DNA of 64,000 nt from Acinetobacter sp. ANC 3813. Its GTDB lineage: Bacteria > Pseudomonadota > Gammaproteobacteria > Pseudomonadales > Moraxellaceae. This document shows positions 37,611 through 46,008 of this stretch, in pieces. Both the position numbers and the translations under genes were made by a program. Under the pieces are notes generated by a model. The model had not been told where the DNA came from, did not search any database, and saw only the letters and a list, made by a program, of their open reading frames with translations. The DNA lies in contig NZ_NEGK01000006.1 of NCBI RefSeq assembly GCF_002135435.1, positions 62,001-126,000 on the forward strand. The letters run 5' to 3'. Position 1 is the first letter of the stretch; every line of letters begins with the position of its first letter.

Positions 37611-37985
37611 TCAGCACATTGTTTCAGCTGTGTTTTCAAAAATAGACGCAACGCTTTCAAATGGCTTTGAACACGCCAGCTGTTGATTTTCACATGCGTA
37701 GGTATTCACTTCTTTTTCGAGTATTTGTAAAAACGCATTATAGCGCTGCTCAAAATCTGGCAAATCGCTCCAATCGATACGTTTACTTTCAATGCAGCGG
37801 TGCTGGCTAATAAAATCCAGCAGCAGTTTTTGAATTTTCGCATTGGTATAATAAATCAGATACGTCGCCGCCGAACCGCAATGCTGACATCCCTCTTCTA
37901 GATAGACCTCTTCATTATTCAGCCAGCGGCACTGTAAAGTGAAATATGCGCGAATCGCTTCTGTCGCTAATGTGGACTGCGTCAT
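37611..37985 (-). CDS. Fur-box-associated protein of unknown function
   Basis: 124 residues, soluble, with six cysteines, including EEGCQHCGSAATYL (CxxC at about 33-36), HRCIE, YACENQQLAC and a C-terminal Cys. The protein looks mainly helical. I know no family for it. The start ATG has AAGG about 12 bases upstream, and a perfect Fur-type palindrome lies 25 bases upstream of the start codon, so the gene is very likely induced under iron limitation. It could be an iron or iron-sulfur handling protein or a small regulator; that is inference from the regulation and the cysteines. Confidence 0.7.
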   Translation of the reverse strand: MTQSTLATEAIRAYFTLQCRWLNNEEVYLEEGCQHCGSAATYLIYYTNAKIQKLLLDFISQHRCIESKRIDWSDLPDFEQRYNAFLQILEKEVNTYACENQQLACSKPFESVASIFENTAETMC

Positions 37986-38009
37986 TTTTTCAACCTTTAT
38001 AGTTATTGC

Positions 38010-38030
38010 AATTGATAATTATTATCAATT
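38010..38030. promoter_or_regulatory. Fur box
   Basis: A perfect inverted repeat: half-site AATTGATAAT, one central T, then ATTATCAATT. It matches the Fur consensus core GATAAT-ATTATC. It lies 25 bases upstream of the 124-residue gene, in a promoter position. Confidence 0.8.
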
Positions 38031-38111
38031 AATAGATTTAAAAAGTCCATCCCTAATGCTCAAACAGCCCATATTGTTTTTTAAGCAGCTGAATAAATTA
38101 AAATTTAGCGT

Positions 38112-38140
38112 AAAAAAATAAGCGCACCTAAAAGTGCGCT
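38112..38140 (-). terminator. Terminator after hemW
   Basis: AGCGCAC/GTGCGCT hairpin with the T run on the minus strand. Confidence 0.75.
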
Positions 38141-38184
38141 AATGCTATTGAATTGCAATCTTAAGGCGATGCGCCTGATGGATC

Positions 38185-39339
38185 TTATAAAAACTCTTCC
38201 AGCACCGAGTTTAAAAAGATATGCCCCTGCGCTGTACACGAAATACGGTTTGGATTGTCTACCATCAATTGACGCTGACGCAGCGAAGCCAATAGATCCT
38301 CTAAAGCATCCAAACTTAGGCCGGTACGCTCTGCATAGAGGTGTGCGTCTACCCCATGATTCAGGCGCAGCGCATTCATCATAAATTCAAAAGGCATATC
38401 TGCGGCTTCAATTTTTTTGAATTGCAAATGCTCGGCTGGCACTTTGGCCAAATAATCTTTAGGCAAGCGGGTTTTTTGAAAACGGTACACACCATCTGGC
38501 TGGGTCACTTTGCCATGCGCGCCCGCGCCAATCGCTAAGTAATCGCCAAACTGCCAGTAATTCAAATTATGCGCCGACGGCTTTTCTTTTCGCCAAGCCG
38601 ATACTTCATAATTAACAAAACCCTGCGCGGTTAAATACGCTTCGCCCTGTTCCTGAATCTCTTCCAGTACATCATCTACAGGTAAAATAGGCTGGGTGCG
38701 GAAAAAGACCGTGTTCGGTTCAATGGTCAGCTGATACCAAGACACATGCGTCGCGCCATTTTCCACCGCCAGTTTTAAATCCAGCAGCGCCTGCTCTAAA
38801 GTCTGCTCGGGCAAGCCGTGCATCAAATCGACATTCACCCGCTCAAAACCAGCTTCCCGCGCATGCTGTATCGCAGAAATCGCATCATTATTGGAATGAA
38901 TGCGGCCCAGTTTTTTCAACTGATCGCTATTGAAGCTCTGCACACCAATGGACAGGCGGTTAATCCCTGCCTCTAAATAGCCGGCAAACGGATCATGCTC
39001 CACTGTGCCCGGATTGGCTTCCAGCGTAATTTCACAATCCGCCTCAAACGGCAGCAGCGCTTTAAGCTCTGCAAACAGCCATTGATAGCCTTTGGCAGAG
39101 ATCAGCGATGGTGTGCCGCCACCGATAAATACACTGTGAATGGCGCGGCCTTGAGCGAAATCGAGCTGGGTTTTAAAATCTTCGACCAGCGCCTGTAAAT
39201 ATTCCTGTTCCAAATCCAATGACAGTTTTCCATCAGGCACAGCATGCGAATTGAAATCGCAATACGGGCATTTGCGTACGCACCATGGCATATGAATGTA
39301 TAAGGAAAGTGGAACCAGTGCAGGATTTAATTCAGACAA
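38185..39339 (-). CDS. hemW: HemW, radical-SAM haem chaperone
   Basis: 384 residues. The radical-SAM cluster motif CVRKCPYCDF (CxxxCxxC) is at about 21-30, followed by FIGGGTPSLIS and the SAM-binding region. The C-terminal HemN-like domain is present. HemW binds haem and inserts it into respiratory enzymes rather than acting as a coproporphyrinogen oxidase; the short form without the HemN-specific N-terminus fits this. The start appears to be TTG at 39339: the only internal ATG would begin just before the cluster motif and remove the first strand. Start confidence is moderate. Confidence 0.9.
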   Translation of the reverse strand: MSELNPALVPLSLYIHMPWCVRKCPYCDFNSHAVPDGKLSLDLEQEYLQALVEDFKTQLDFAQGRAIHSVFIGGGTPSLISAKGYQWLFAELKALLPFEADCEITLEANPGTVEHDPFAGYLEAGINRLSIGVQSFNSDQLKKLGRIHSNNDAISAIQHAREAGFERVNVDLMHGLPEQTLEQALLDLKLAVENGATHVSWYQLTIEPNTVFFRTQPILPVDDVLEEIQEQGEAYLTAQGFVNYEVSAWRKEKPSAHNLNYWQFGDYLAIGAGAHGKVTQPDGVYRFQKTRLPKDYLAKVPAEHLQFKKIEAADMPFEFMMNALRLNHGVDAHLYAERTGLSLDALEDLLASLRQRQLMVDNPNRISCTAQGHIFLNSVLEEFL

Positions 39340-39462
39340 GGACAGCGCTCAAAAGAGAAAGATAGTCAGCCTGCATTTTAACATGACTGCGTCACAGACT
39401 AATGCATTCTGCAGCCCAATCCGCTAAACTGAAAAAAATTGAACAAAAAAAGCGCAGATATA

Positions 39463-39921
39463 ATGAAGATAAGCACGCAACTGCTGATGCTGCTTCCGCT
39501 CGCAATGGGAATCGGAATCGCCATGACCTTCCAAACTGCAATCAATAGCCAATTACGTGAATATTTATATTCTCCGCTGCAAGCTGCCCTTTTATCCTTT
39601 TTGGTTGGTACAATAGCGCTGGCTGTCTTGGTGTTTTTTCAGCCTGTAGAAAAGCCGAACCTCGAAATGCTGAAACAGATTCCGTGGTTTTTATGGCTTG
39701 GCGGGTTTTTAGGCGTCTATGCCATCAGCTTCAGTATTTATACAGCGCCAAAGCTGGGCTTTTTAACCCTATCGGGTCTGATTATTTTTGGGCAAATCGT
39801 GATGTCTATGATTATTGACCAATTTGGCTTGCTCGGCACCGAAAAAACTTCCATCAACTGGCAGCGCCTGTTAGGCGGCGTAGTGATTTTTACGGGTGTG
39901 CTTCTCACTTTACAACGCTGA
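39463..39921 (+). CDS. DMT-superfamily inner-membrane protein (YdcZ/DUF606 type)
   Basis: 152 residues with about five hydrophobic helices, starting MKISTQLLMLLPLAMGIGIA and including FQTAINSQLREYLYSPLQAA, a typical DUF606 opening. These are half-size relatives of drug/metabolite transporters that probably pair to work. Function is unknown. The frame extends to a TTG at 39439, but ATG at 39463 is the natural start. It lies 38 bases upstream of abeM on the same strand with no terminator between, so the two are probably one operon. Confidence 0.75.
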   Translation: MKISTQLLMLLPLAMGIGIAMTFQTAINSQLREYLYSPLQAALLSFLVGTIALAVLVFFQPVEKPNLEMLKQIPWFLWLGGFLGVYAISFSIYTAPKLGFLTLSGLIIFGQIVMSMIIDQFGLLGTEKTSINWQRLLGGVVIFTGVLLTLQR

Positions 39922-39959
39922 ACCATCATTCTAAGCACATGATGAAATGAGTAATTTTT

Positions 39960-41315
39960 GTGTCCAATGCAGCAACTGCAGCAAGCAATTCTTTTGAATT
40001 AAAAAAGCTGTTTCACCTCATGATTCCTATCTTGGTCACTCAGTTTGCCCAAGCGGGTTTTGGCCTGATTGACACCATCATGGCAGGGCATCTCTCCGCC
40101 AATGATCTAGCAGCCATTGCTGTCGGGGTCGGGCTGTGGATTCCTATTATGCTGCTGTTCAGCGGCATCATGATTGCCACCACACCGCTGGTTGCCGAAG
40201 CCAATGGCGCGCGCACCCCTGAAAAAATCGCAATCATTGCCCGCCAATCCCTGTGGGTGGCTTTAATTCTCGGCATTATTGCCTGCCTTATTTTACAAAT
40301 AGCGCCATTCCTGCTGCCCATCTTGGGCGTGCCTGAAGCCTTGCTGCCCAAAGCCAGCCTGTTTTTACATGCCATCGGTTTTGGCATGCCGGCAGTCACC
40401 ATGTATGCGGCTTTGCGAGGTTATTCAGAAGCCTTGGGTTATCCACGTCCCGTCACTGCTATCAGTCTGATTGCACTGCTGGCGCTGATTCCACTGAATT
40501 TTATTTTTATGTACGGCTTAGGTCCAATTCCAGAATTAGGCTCAGCGGGCTGCGGCTTTGCAACTGCCATTCTGCAATGGCTCATGTTCTTTGCTTTGGC
40601 TTTCTATATTTTAAAAAGCCCAGCCTATGCCGCGACGCAGCCGCTTAAAAGCTTTGAGCGTATTAATGGCGTGTGGGTAAAGCGTATTCTTAAATTGGGC
40701 CTACCCATTGGCTTGGCTATTTTCTTTGAAGTCAGTGTGTTCAGCACCGCTGCTATTATTCTCAGCCCGCTGGGTGAGATTACTGTAGCTGCGCATCAAA
40801 TTGCAATTTCAATTACCTCTCAGCTGTTTATGATCCCCATGTCTTTAGCCATTGCTTTGACCATTCGGGTCGGGACTTATTATGGCGAGCAAAACTGGGC
40901 GGCAATGCGTAAAGTCCAGCATTTAGGCCTGCTGACTGCAACCGTGCTGGCATTGGCAACAATGACCCTGCTCTGGCTGCTTCGCCATGACATTGTTTCA
41001 CTGTATACAGGTGACTATGATGTTGCCGTTGTGGCGGTGTATTTGGTGCTGTTTGCCATTGGCTACCAGCTGATGGACGCTTGGCAAGTCAGCGCGGCAG
41101 GCTGCCTGCGCGGCATGCAGGACACCAAAGGCCCAATGTGGATTACCATGCTGGCCTATTGGGTGATTGCCTTCCCTGTAGGGATTTATTTGTCGCGCTA
41201 TACCGATATGGGCGCTGCAGGTGTCTGGGTTGGCTTGATCGTTGGACTAAGTGTGGCTTGTGTACTGCTGCTGACCCGCCTATTTATGATGAATAAACGC
41301 CTCAGCCTTCAATAA
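39960..41315 (+). CDS. abeM: MATE multidrug efflux pump, AbeM-like
   Basis: 451 residues with 12 hydrophobic helices. The text agrees closely with Acinetobacter AbeM as I recall it: ELKKLFHLMIPILVTQFAQA, GLIDTIMAGHLSA, IMIATTPLVAEANGAR, YGLGPIPELGSAGCGFATAI and VSAAGCLRGMQDTK. AbeM uses the proton gradient to export fluoroquinolones, dyes and other cations. The start is a GTG; no in-frame ATG lies close by. It follows the DUF606 gene and ends in a strong terminator. Confidence 0.9.
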   Translation: MSNAATAASNSFELKKLFHLMIPILVTQFAQAGFGLIDTIMAGHLSANDLAAIAVGVGLWIPIMLLFSGIMIATTPLVAEANGARTPEKIAIIARQSLWVALILGIIACLILQIAPFLLPILGVPEALLPKASLFLHAIGFGMPAVTMYAALRGYSEALGYPRPVTAISLIALLALIPLNFIFMYGLGPIPELGSAGCGFATAILQWLMFFALAFYILKSPAYAATQPLKSFERINGVWVKRILKLGLPIGLAIFFEVSVFSTAAIILSPLGEITVAAHQIAISITSQLFMIPMSLAIALTIRVGTYYGEQNWAAMRKVQHLGLLTATVLALATMTLLWLLRHDIVSLYTGDYDVAVVAVYLVLFAIGYQLMDAWQVSAAGCLRGMQDTKGPMWITMLAYWVIAFPVGIYLSRYTDMGAAGVWVGLIVGLSVACVLLLTRLFMMNKRLSLQ

Positions 41316-41325
41316 AGCTGAACCG

Positions 41326-41357
41326 AAGGGGGCTGAATATTCAGCCCCCTTTTTTTA
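41326..41357 (+). terminator. Terminator after abeM
   Basis: A perfect 26-base palindrome (half AAGGGGGCTGAAT) followed by a T run. It can also serve the DUF1737 gene on the other strand. Confidence 0.9.
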
Positions 41358-41400
41358 CTTCAAGATTGCAGCTGATGTTTATTCAGCTGTTTCAATCAGA

Positions 41401-41613
41401 TTAAGGAAGCTGTGCTAGCGCTTGTTTTAGTCCTTGCGGAAGTTCTGATTCATCAGCAGCCTCTTTGGTAATCACCTGCCCCACAATGACATCCGTACCA
41501 TTAAAAGTCATGGTGGGCGAACCATACAATTCATAACCCTCATTGAGCGCTTTGGTCACTCTGGCGCAAAAATTCACGTCATCTTTCCCTGTTAAATATT
41601 TATAGATTTTCAT
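41401..41613 (-). CDS. DUF1737-family small protein
   Basis: 70 residues. MKIYKYLTGKDDVNFCARV followed by KALNEGYELYGSPTMTFNG matches the DUF1737 pattern (a strand, a helix, then G-W/Y-x-L-x-G-x-P). The family is small, cytoplasmic and of unknown function. The gene is alone and convergent with abeM. Confidence 0.8.
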   Translation of the reverse strand: MKIYKYLTGKDDVNFCARVTKALNEGYELYGSPTMTFNGTDVIVGQVITKEAADESELPQGLKQALAQLP

Positions 41614-41822
41614 CTGTCATTCACTTGCTGCATGCTGATGTTTATTTTAGGCCAGAATCCAACATCAAATCATGAAAAATATGCAGTACAGAACTGAAAA
41701 AACTTAATCTGCGCACAAAGAACCAAATAGAAACATAGATTTAACATTTTAAAGTAGGCAGCTGAACAATAAGCGCCTATGATCAGATGCAGAGATTAAA
41801 ATTCAAACTTGAGGCATCACCC

Positions 41823-43121
41823 ATGGCAAAAACGGCAAGTACACCCGGCCGCCGCTTTATGAAACTTGCCAGTATGACAGCAAGTATTGCAAGCAAGACT
41901 GTTTCCAATTCCATTAAAAACTTAACTGCCGATGAAGAGCAGAAAAACGCCTCTCGCAGCAAGCTGTTTCAAGACATTGGCCTGCAAATTGCCGATACCT
42001 TAGGTGAAATGAAAGGCGCTGTCATGAAAGTCGGACAGATTGCCTCACAGTACAAAGATATTTTCCCGCCAGAAGTGGCTAAAGCCATTGGCAAACTGCA
42101 GCGCCAAGCGCCGCCAATGCCTTTTGCAGAAATTAAAGCCCAAGTTGAAAAAGAACTCGGTCAGCCGCTGCTGAATATTTTTAAAAGTTTTGATGAAACT
42201 CCTTTTGCAGCAGCATCGATAGGTCAAGTGCATAAAGCCGTTTTGCCTAACGGCCAGCAAGTGGTCGTCAAAGTGCAATATCCAGGTGTCGATGAAGCCT
42301 GTGAAAGCGACCTCAAGCAAGTGCGTCTGGCGCTGCGCCTGATGGGGGTTTTAAAAATTGACCGCAAGCTGCAAGACCGCTTATTTAATGAAATTCAGGA
42401 AAGTTTGGACAATGAACTGAATTATCAAATCGAAGCGCAAAACTTAGAAGTCGCGCGCGCATTCCATGAAAAGCTCGACTCTAAAATTATTATTCCTCAA
42501 GTGTTTAAGGAATATTCTTCACGCCATGTGCTTGCGCTCAGCCTCGAACAAGGCGAAAGCATTGAAACCGCCAGCAAGTGGCCTTTGGAAACCCGCAATG
42601 CCTTAGGGCGAAGGCTGTTCCGCGCAATGGGACAAGAAATCTTTTTCCTCAAACGCTTTCACTGTGACCCGCATCCCGGCAACTTCGCATTTCGGGAAGA
42701 CGGCACCGTGATTATTTACGATTTTGGCGGCGTAAAAACCCTGTCCAATGAGATTGTGCACCACTTTAAAGAGTTGATTCATGCAGCCCGCGCCAGTGAT
42801 ATTGCTGAAATGGAAAATCAGCTGGATGCACTGCATTCCATGTCTGAAAAAGGCAAGTTCCCCGCAGAGCTGTATGAAGCTTGGCTAGAAGTGCTGATGC
42901 GCCCGCTGACTACCCATTATGATTTTGCCGAAAACTCCGCACACCATGACGGCGTTGTTTTGGTGAAATCGTCATTAAAATACTGGGATGTGTTTAAGCC
43001 TTCGCCAGATACGCTAATGGTCAACCGTACCGTGTCAGGACATTACTGGAACATGATTCATTTAAAAATGCAGGATAACCTTTCCGATATTTTTGAAGAG
43101 CTGATTCCGCCGCGTTCATAA
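41823..43121 (+). CDS. UbiB/ABC1/AarF-family atypical kinase
   Basis: 432 residues. Hallmarks of the ADCK/UbiB group are present: the KxGQ motif in MKVGQIASQYKDIFPPE, the Ala-rich nucleotide loop AAASIGQVHKA, the catalytic-type HCDPHPGNFAFREDG and the metal-binding IYDFGGVK. These proteins support ubiquinone synthesis or lipid/quinone handling; this soluble, shorter form lacks the two C-terminal membrane helices of UbiB and is likely a paralogue. ATG 41823 has TTGAGG well placed before it; an upstream in-frame ATG (41787) is less likely. Confidence 0.85.
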   Translation: MAKTASTPGRRFMKLASMTASIASKTVSNSIKNLTADEEQKNASRSKLFQDIGLQIADTLGEMKGAVMKVGQIASQYKDIFPPEVAKAIGKLQRQAPPMPFAEIKAQVEKELGQPLLNIFKSFDETPFAAASIGQVHKAVLPNGQQVVVKVQYPGVDEACESDLKQVRLALRLMGVLKIDRKLQDRLFNEIQESLDNELNYQIEAQNLEVARAFHEKLDSKIIIPQVFKEYSSRHVLALSLEQGESIETASKWPLETRNALGRRLFRAMGQEIFFLKRFHCDPHPGNFAFREDGTVIIYDFGGVKTLSNEIVHHFKELIHAARASDIAEMENQLDALHSMSEKGKFPAELYEAWLEVLMRPLTTHYDFAENSAHHDGVVLVKSSLKYWDVFKPSPDTLMVNRTVSGHYWNMIHLKMQDNLSDIFEELIPPRS

Positions 43122-43182
43122 AAATGGATTTGATTGATGCCCAGTTACAGAAAATGTACTGGGCAAAATTTGCATTTCCAAT

Positions 43183-43197
43183 TGTTATATTATAACA
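43183..43197. promoter_or_regulatory. Zur-type operator upstream of rpmE2
   Basis: TGTTATA-T-TATAACA, a perfect palindrome extended by AA on the left and TTTC on the right, matches the core of the gammaproteobacterial Zur box (GAAATGTTATANTATAACATTTC). It lies 33 bases before the rpmE2 start. Confidence 0.75.
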
Positions 43198-43230
43198 TTT
43201 CATTTATGCAAAATAATTAGGAGAATTCAC

Positions 43231-43485
43231 ATGCGTCCAAACATTCATCCGAACTATCGTGAAGTCCTGTTTCATGACACCAATGCCAATGCATTCTTTG
43301 TTATTGGCAGCACCTTAGAAACGGCGCAGACCCGTGAGCATGAAGGCAAAACTTATCCTTATGTGACTTTGGATATTTCCAGTGCTTCACATCCGTTTTA
43401 TACCGGTGAACAGCGTCAAGCCAGCAATGAAGGCCGTGTAGCAAGTTTCAATAAACGCTTCGCACGTTTCAAACGCTCACAATAA
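43231..43485 (+). CDS. rpmE2: Ribosomal protein bL31, zinc-free type B paralogue
   Basis: 84 residues, the normal size for type B L31. [20 protein letters not shown] lacks the CxxC zinc ligands of ordinary L31 (there are no cysteines at all). [20 protein letters not shown] is the conserved C-terminal part. Such zinc-free versions replace the zinc-bound L31 when zinc is scarce, releasing zinc for other uses. A Zur-type operator lies upstream and AGGAG precedes the start. A strong terminator follows. Confidence 0.95.
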   Translation: MRPNIHPNYREVLFHDTNANAFFVIGSTLETAQTREHEGKTYPYVTLDISSASHPFYTGEQRQASNEGRVASFNKRFARFKRSQ

Positions 43486-43530
43486 GTTCATTTTCAGTTA
43501 AGGTTTTGCTTTTAAAGTAAAACGATTGAG

Positions 43531-43571
43531 AAGCCTAAGACCCCCTCCTCCAGCTTAGGCTTCTTTTTTTA
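43531..43571 (+). terminator. Terminator after rpmE2
   Basis: GAAGCCTAAG/CTTAGGCTTC stem, 14-base loop, then seven T. Confidence 0.85.
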
Positions 43572-43641
43572 TGCCAATTTTATTCTTTTAGGTCGTTAAG
43601 GCCTGAGGCATGTGCATTTAAAAAATGGCATAGCTTTTGTT

Positions 43642-44019
43642 TTAATTTTTCAATATAGCCTGAAAGAGATAAAACCCGAGACTTAACACAATGACGCCGA
43701 CCATGAGGCTGGAAAAGGCATAACTCAGTGCCAAGCCATTTTGCCCCTGCCGCAGCAATTGGAAAGTTTCCAAGCCAAAACTGGAAAAGGTGGTAAATCC
43801 ACCTAAAATACCCACCATTAAAAATAATCGAGCTTCCTGCTGCAGCACGGGATATTTTTGAGTAAATGCAAAGAAAATACCCGCCAGAAAACAGCCTAGG
43901 ATATTCACCCACCAAGTGGTCCACGGAAACAGTCCGCTTGGCTTAAGCAGCCAAACGCTTGCGCTATAGCGGAAACACGCGCCAATTGCGCCGCCGCACG
44001 CCACCAAAAGCCAATTCAT
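43642..44019 (-). CDS. crcB: Fluoride ion channel FluC/CrcB
   Basis: 125 residues with four hydrophobic helices. Family motifs: GGAIGACFRYSASVW (about 9-23), TWWVNILGCFLAGIFF (the Asn and Gly of the pore), and the sodium-site/turn GILGGFTTFSSFGLET (about 71-86). FluC is a dual-topology dimer that exports fluoride. Only one copy is seen here. I looked for a fluoride riboswitch in the 5' region and could not make out its consensus. Confidence 0.92.
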   Translation of the reverse strand: MNWLLVACGGAIGACFRYSASVWLLKPSGLFPWTTWWVNILGCFLAGIFFAFTQKYPVLQQEARLFLMVGILGGFTTFSSFGLETFQLLRQGQNGLALSYAFSSLMVGVIVLSLGFYLFQAILKN

Positions 44020-44174
44020 GCAGATTCCAATTTCTCAATAAAATTATTGCGCCCAGCTTGCAGGCTTTGCCTCACTATAACGCAAAAAATCATCATATTT
44101 CTAATGAATCTCAAGGCTAAAACTTGCTATATTGCCTGCGTTTTCACTTTTTTATTCTATGGATTGAGAAACTC

Positions 44175-44507
44175 ATGGCTCAAGAATTATTGAACCAGCT
44201 TCAAGCAGGCGAAGCTAAATTTGCAGATGTGATTGCATTTATTGAAGCACGTTATACACATACGCCTACAGCATTCAAAAATGGCCAGCAAGCCAATGGC
44301 GCCAATGAAAACCAAGGCAGCGCAAAAGTGTTTTCTTTTGCTCAATTGAATGATCTAGACCAAGCGCAGACTTTAAGTTTATTTGCAGAACACTATGCGT
44401 CAGTGTTGGCAACACCAGACGCTGCGGATCATCAAAATATCCGTCAATTTATGCAAAATGGCTGGGATGGCATTCAATTTGAAGGTCAAGCGCTGACAGC
44501 GAAGTAA
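44175..44507 (+). CDS. HopJ-type protein (PF08888 family)
   Basis: 110 residues. IEARYTHTPTAFKNG, SAKVFSFAQLNDLDQAQTLS and LFAEHYASVLATP are typical of the HopJ family. Although named after a plant-pathogen type III effector, the family is spread through free-living gammaproteobacteria without type III secretion, so a housekeeping role is more likely here; its function is not known. An open frame starts 17 codons upstream, but ATG 44175 gives the normal family start and has GAG nearby. Confidence 0.85.
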   Translation: MAQELLNQLQAGEAKFADVIAFIEARYTHTPTAFKNGQQANGANENQGSAKVFSFAQLNDLDQAQTLSLFAEHYASVLATPDAADHQNIRQFMQNGWDGIQFEGQALTAK

Positions 44508-44593
44508 TAGCCTGTTCAATCTAAAAATCTCATATGCAGAATATTGCTTTTTAGATTGGCACAGCCTCAATGGACGTGCTCAGTAATATGGCA

Positions 44594-44690
44594 TTGCTTA
44601 CTTTTGACTAGGCAAAAGTAAGCAAAACCCCCTTCTTTCCTGATGATGCATCCCTGCATCACAGGAAAAGGCCAGCGTCCTGCTGGCCTA
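44594..44690. repeat. Three-hairpin intergenic element
   Basis: Three adjacent inverted repeats stand within 97 bases: TTGCTTACTTTT/AAAAGTAAGCAA (44594-44625), TTTCCTG-TGATGCA/TGCATCA-CAGGAAA (44636-44668) and GGCCAGC/GCTGGCC (44670-44688). No gene explains them. The arrangement looks like a dispersed repeat of the REP/BIME kind. Confidence 0.6.
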
Positions 44691-44719
44691 CTCGTCCCAA
44701 ATACCTAACGTTAAATTTA

Positions 44720-44744
44720 AAATGCTTTCCCAACAAAAAGCATT
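44720..44744 (-). terminator. Terminator after the chagasin-like gene
   Basis: AATGCTTT/AAAGCATT hairpin right at the 3' end of the gene on the minus strand; the trailing T stretch is modest. Confidence 0.45.
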
Positions 44745-45144
44745 AAGAAATTCGAACGCGGCATTTCCACTCATCAATTGCGGTATTTTCCCAAGCGCGC
44801 GCATGCTTCAAATGCAGCTGCTCTTGGCCCGCCTGCAAAGCTGTAAAGCGGTAAATTTTCTGACCGCCTTTGCCTACCGTCGGCACTTCAGTTTTAGACT
44901 GATCTGACTCGTAAATTTCTTCAATCTTAAACAGTTTTGGATTCTCCGCCACAGTCCAAACATAGCCTGTACTCGGGTTCTCATCCAAAATCACTTCAAG
45001 GGTCTGGCCGCGGTCCATTTCCAGCAGTGCAGGACAGGTTTGATTGCCGACAAAAATATGTGTTTTTCCATCGACCGTAGAATTCATACTGCTGCATCCG
45101 CTAAGCCCTAAACCCAAAAGGAGTGCACACCCTAATACTTTCAT
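44743..45144 (-). CDS. Chagasin-like (I42) protease-inhibitor lipoprotein
   Basis: 133 residues. A lipoprotein signal (ALLLGLGLSGCSS) is followed by a chagasin-fold domain with its loop motifs: DENPSTGYVWTV (matching NPTTGY), the glycine-rich GKGGQKIYRF, and the RAW motif in LKHARAWENT. Proteins of this family block papain-like cysteine proteases; in a bacterial envelope the target may be an exogenous or own protease. ATG 45144 is preferred to the ATG two codons upstream because AAGG is better spaced. Confidence 0.85.
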   Translation of the reverse strand: MKVLGCALLLGLGLSGCSSMNSTVDGKTHIFVGNQTCPALLEMDRGQTLEVILDENPSTGYVWTVAENPKLFKIEEIYESDQSKTEVPTVGKGGQKIYRFTALQAGQEQLHLKHARAWENTAIDEWKCRVRIS

Positions 45145-45183
45145 CTTCATCCTTTTAACCTAAATGTCTTCAGTTCCTATTGC

Positions 45184-45744
45184 TTAGCTTTTTACACGCT
45201 CAATCCATTGGATTGAATCTACACGGAATACTTCACATGCGCCATCGCCAGTATCTGTGGGCGTCAATGACGAGGTCCACACCAAATCTTTGTCCTTAAT
45301 TTCGACTAAACTGCCTTGCAAACGCACTAAATCACCGCGTTTTACGGTTTTAATCTGCTTCGCAATTTTAGGGTTAGATGGAATCATGTGCATATTGGAA
45401 ACCATCATCATCGCCTGCTTTTCCGGTACAGGCACTTTATCCATTTTCCAGTTTAAATAGCGGTCATATTGATTCACGCTAATGTGGCGGGCAATTTCAG
45501 GTTCTGCAAATAAGCCCCAGCTCACGGCATAATCGATCGGGGAAAATTTAGCCTGCTCATCATCTGAGTATTCTTTCGAGCCTAAAATGCGGAAATCGCC
45601 TTTAAAGGGCTGCAATACAGAAATCGACTGATCTTTGGCCGTTGGCGCCAAACCTTTTGCAATATTGTAGTCTGCCGATGCATGTGCTCCCGCATTCAGC
45701 AGCGCCGCAGCAGCCACCGCACTGAGTAAAATACGCTTAATCAT
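45184..45744 (-). CDS. Periplasmic protein of unknown family, paralogue of the gene at 46668
   Basis: 186 residues with a signal peptide (ILLSAVAAAALLNAGAHASA). The mature part has PFKGDFRILGSKEYSD, SPIDYAVSWGLF and a C-terminal half NPKIAKQIKTVKRGDLVRLQ-GSLVEIKDKD ending in CEVFRVDSIQWIER. The last half aligns by eye with the protein at 46668-47261 (see that entry). A strong AGAGG ribosome binding site precedes the start. No family name comes to mind. It lies directly upstream of the chagasin-like gene with 39 bases between, so the two are probably cotranscribed. Confidence 0.75.
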   Translation of the reverse strand: MIKRILLSAVAAAALLNAGAHASADYNIAKGLAPTAKDQSISVLQPFKGDFRILGSKEYSDDEQAKFSPIDYAVSWGLFAEPEIARHISVNQYDRYLNWKMDKVPVPEKQAMMMVSNMHMIPSNPKIAKQIKTVKRGDLVRLQGSLVEIKDKDLVWTSSLTPTDTGDGACEVFRVDSIQWIERVKS

Positions 45745-46008
45745 CGGCTTACCTCTTTCTTTGTATGTATTTAAATGCAGCTTTAAGCATTGCTGTGTAC
45801 TGGGAACCGCATTTTGACCCAGCCTATCTCTGCAAAATTAAATACAGCTTAAATAAATTATTTCGACAGTTGTAACCCTATATTACGCAAGAAATCTGAA
45901 GAAACCTTAGCGTCTTGGTAACAAAGACCGATCATCTGTCCGTTCAACACTTAACCTTAAGGCCCTGTTCAGTTAAGCTGTGGCAAACAGCAATAAAAAT
46001 TGAAATGA

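Noticed and set aside
44020..44100. Fluoride riboswitch upstream of crcB
   Set aside because: The minus-strand leader does not show the conserved fluoride aptamer pattern.
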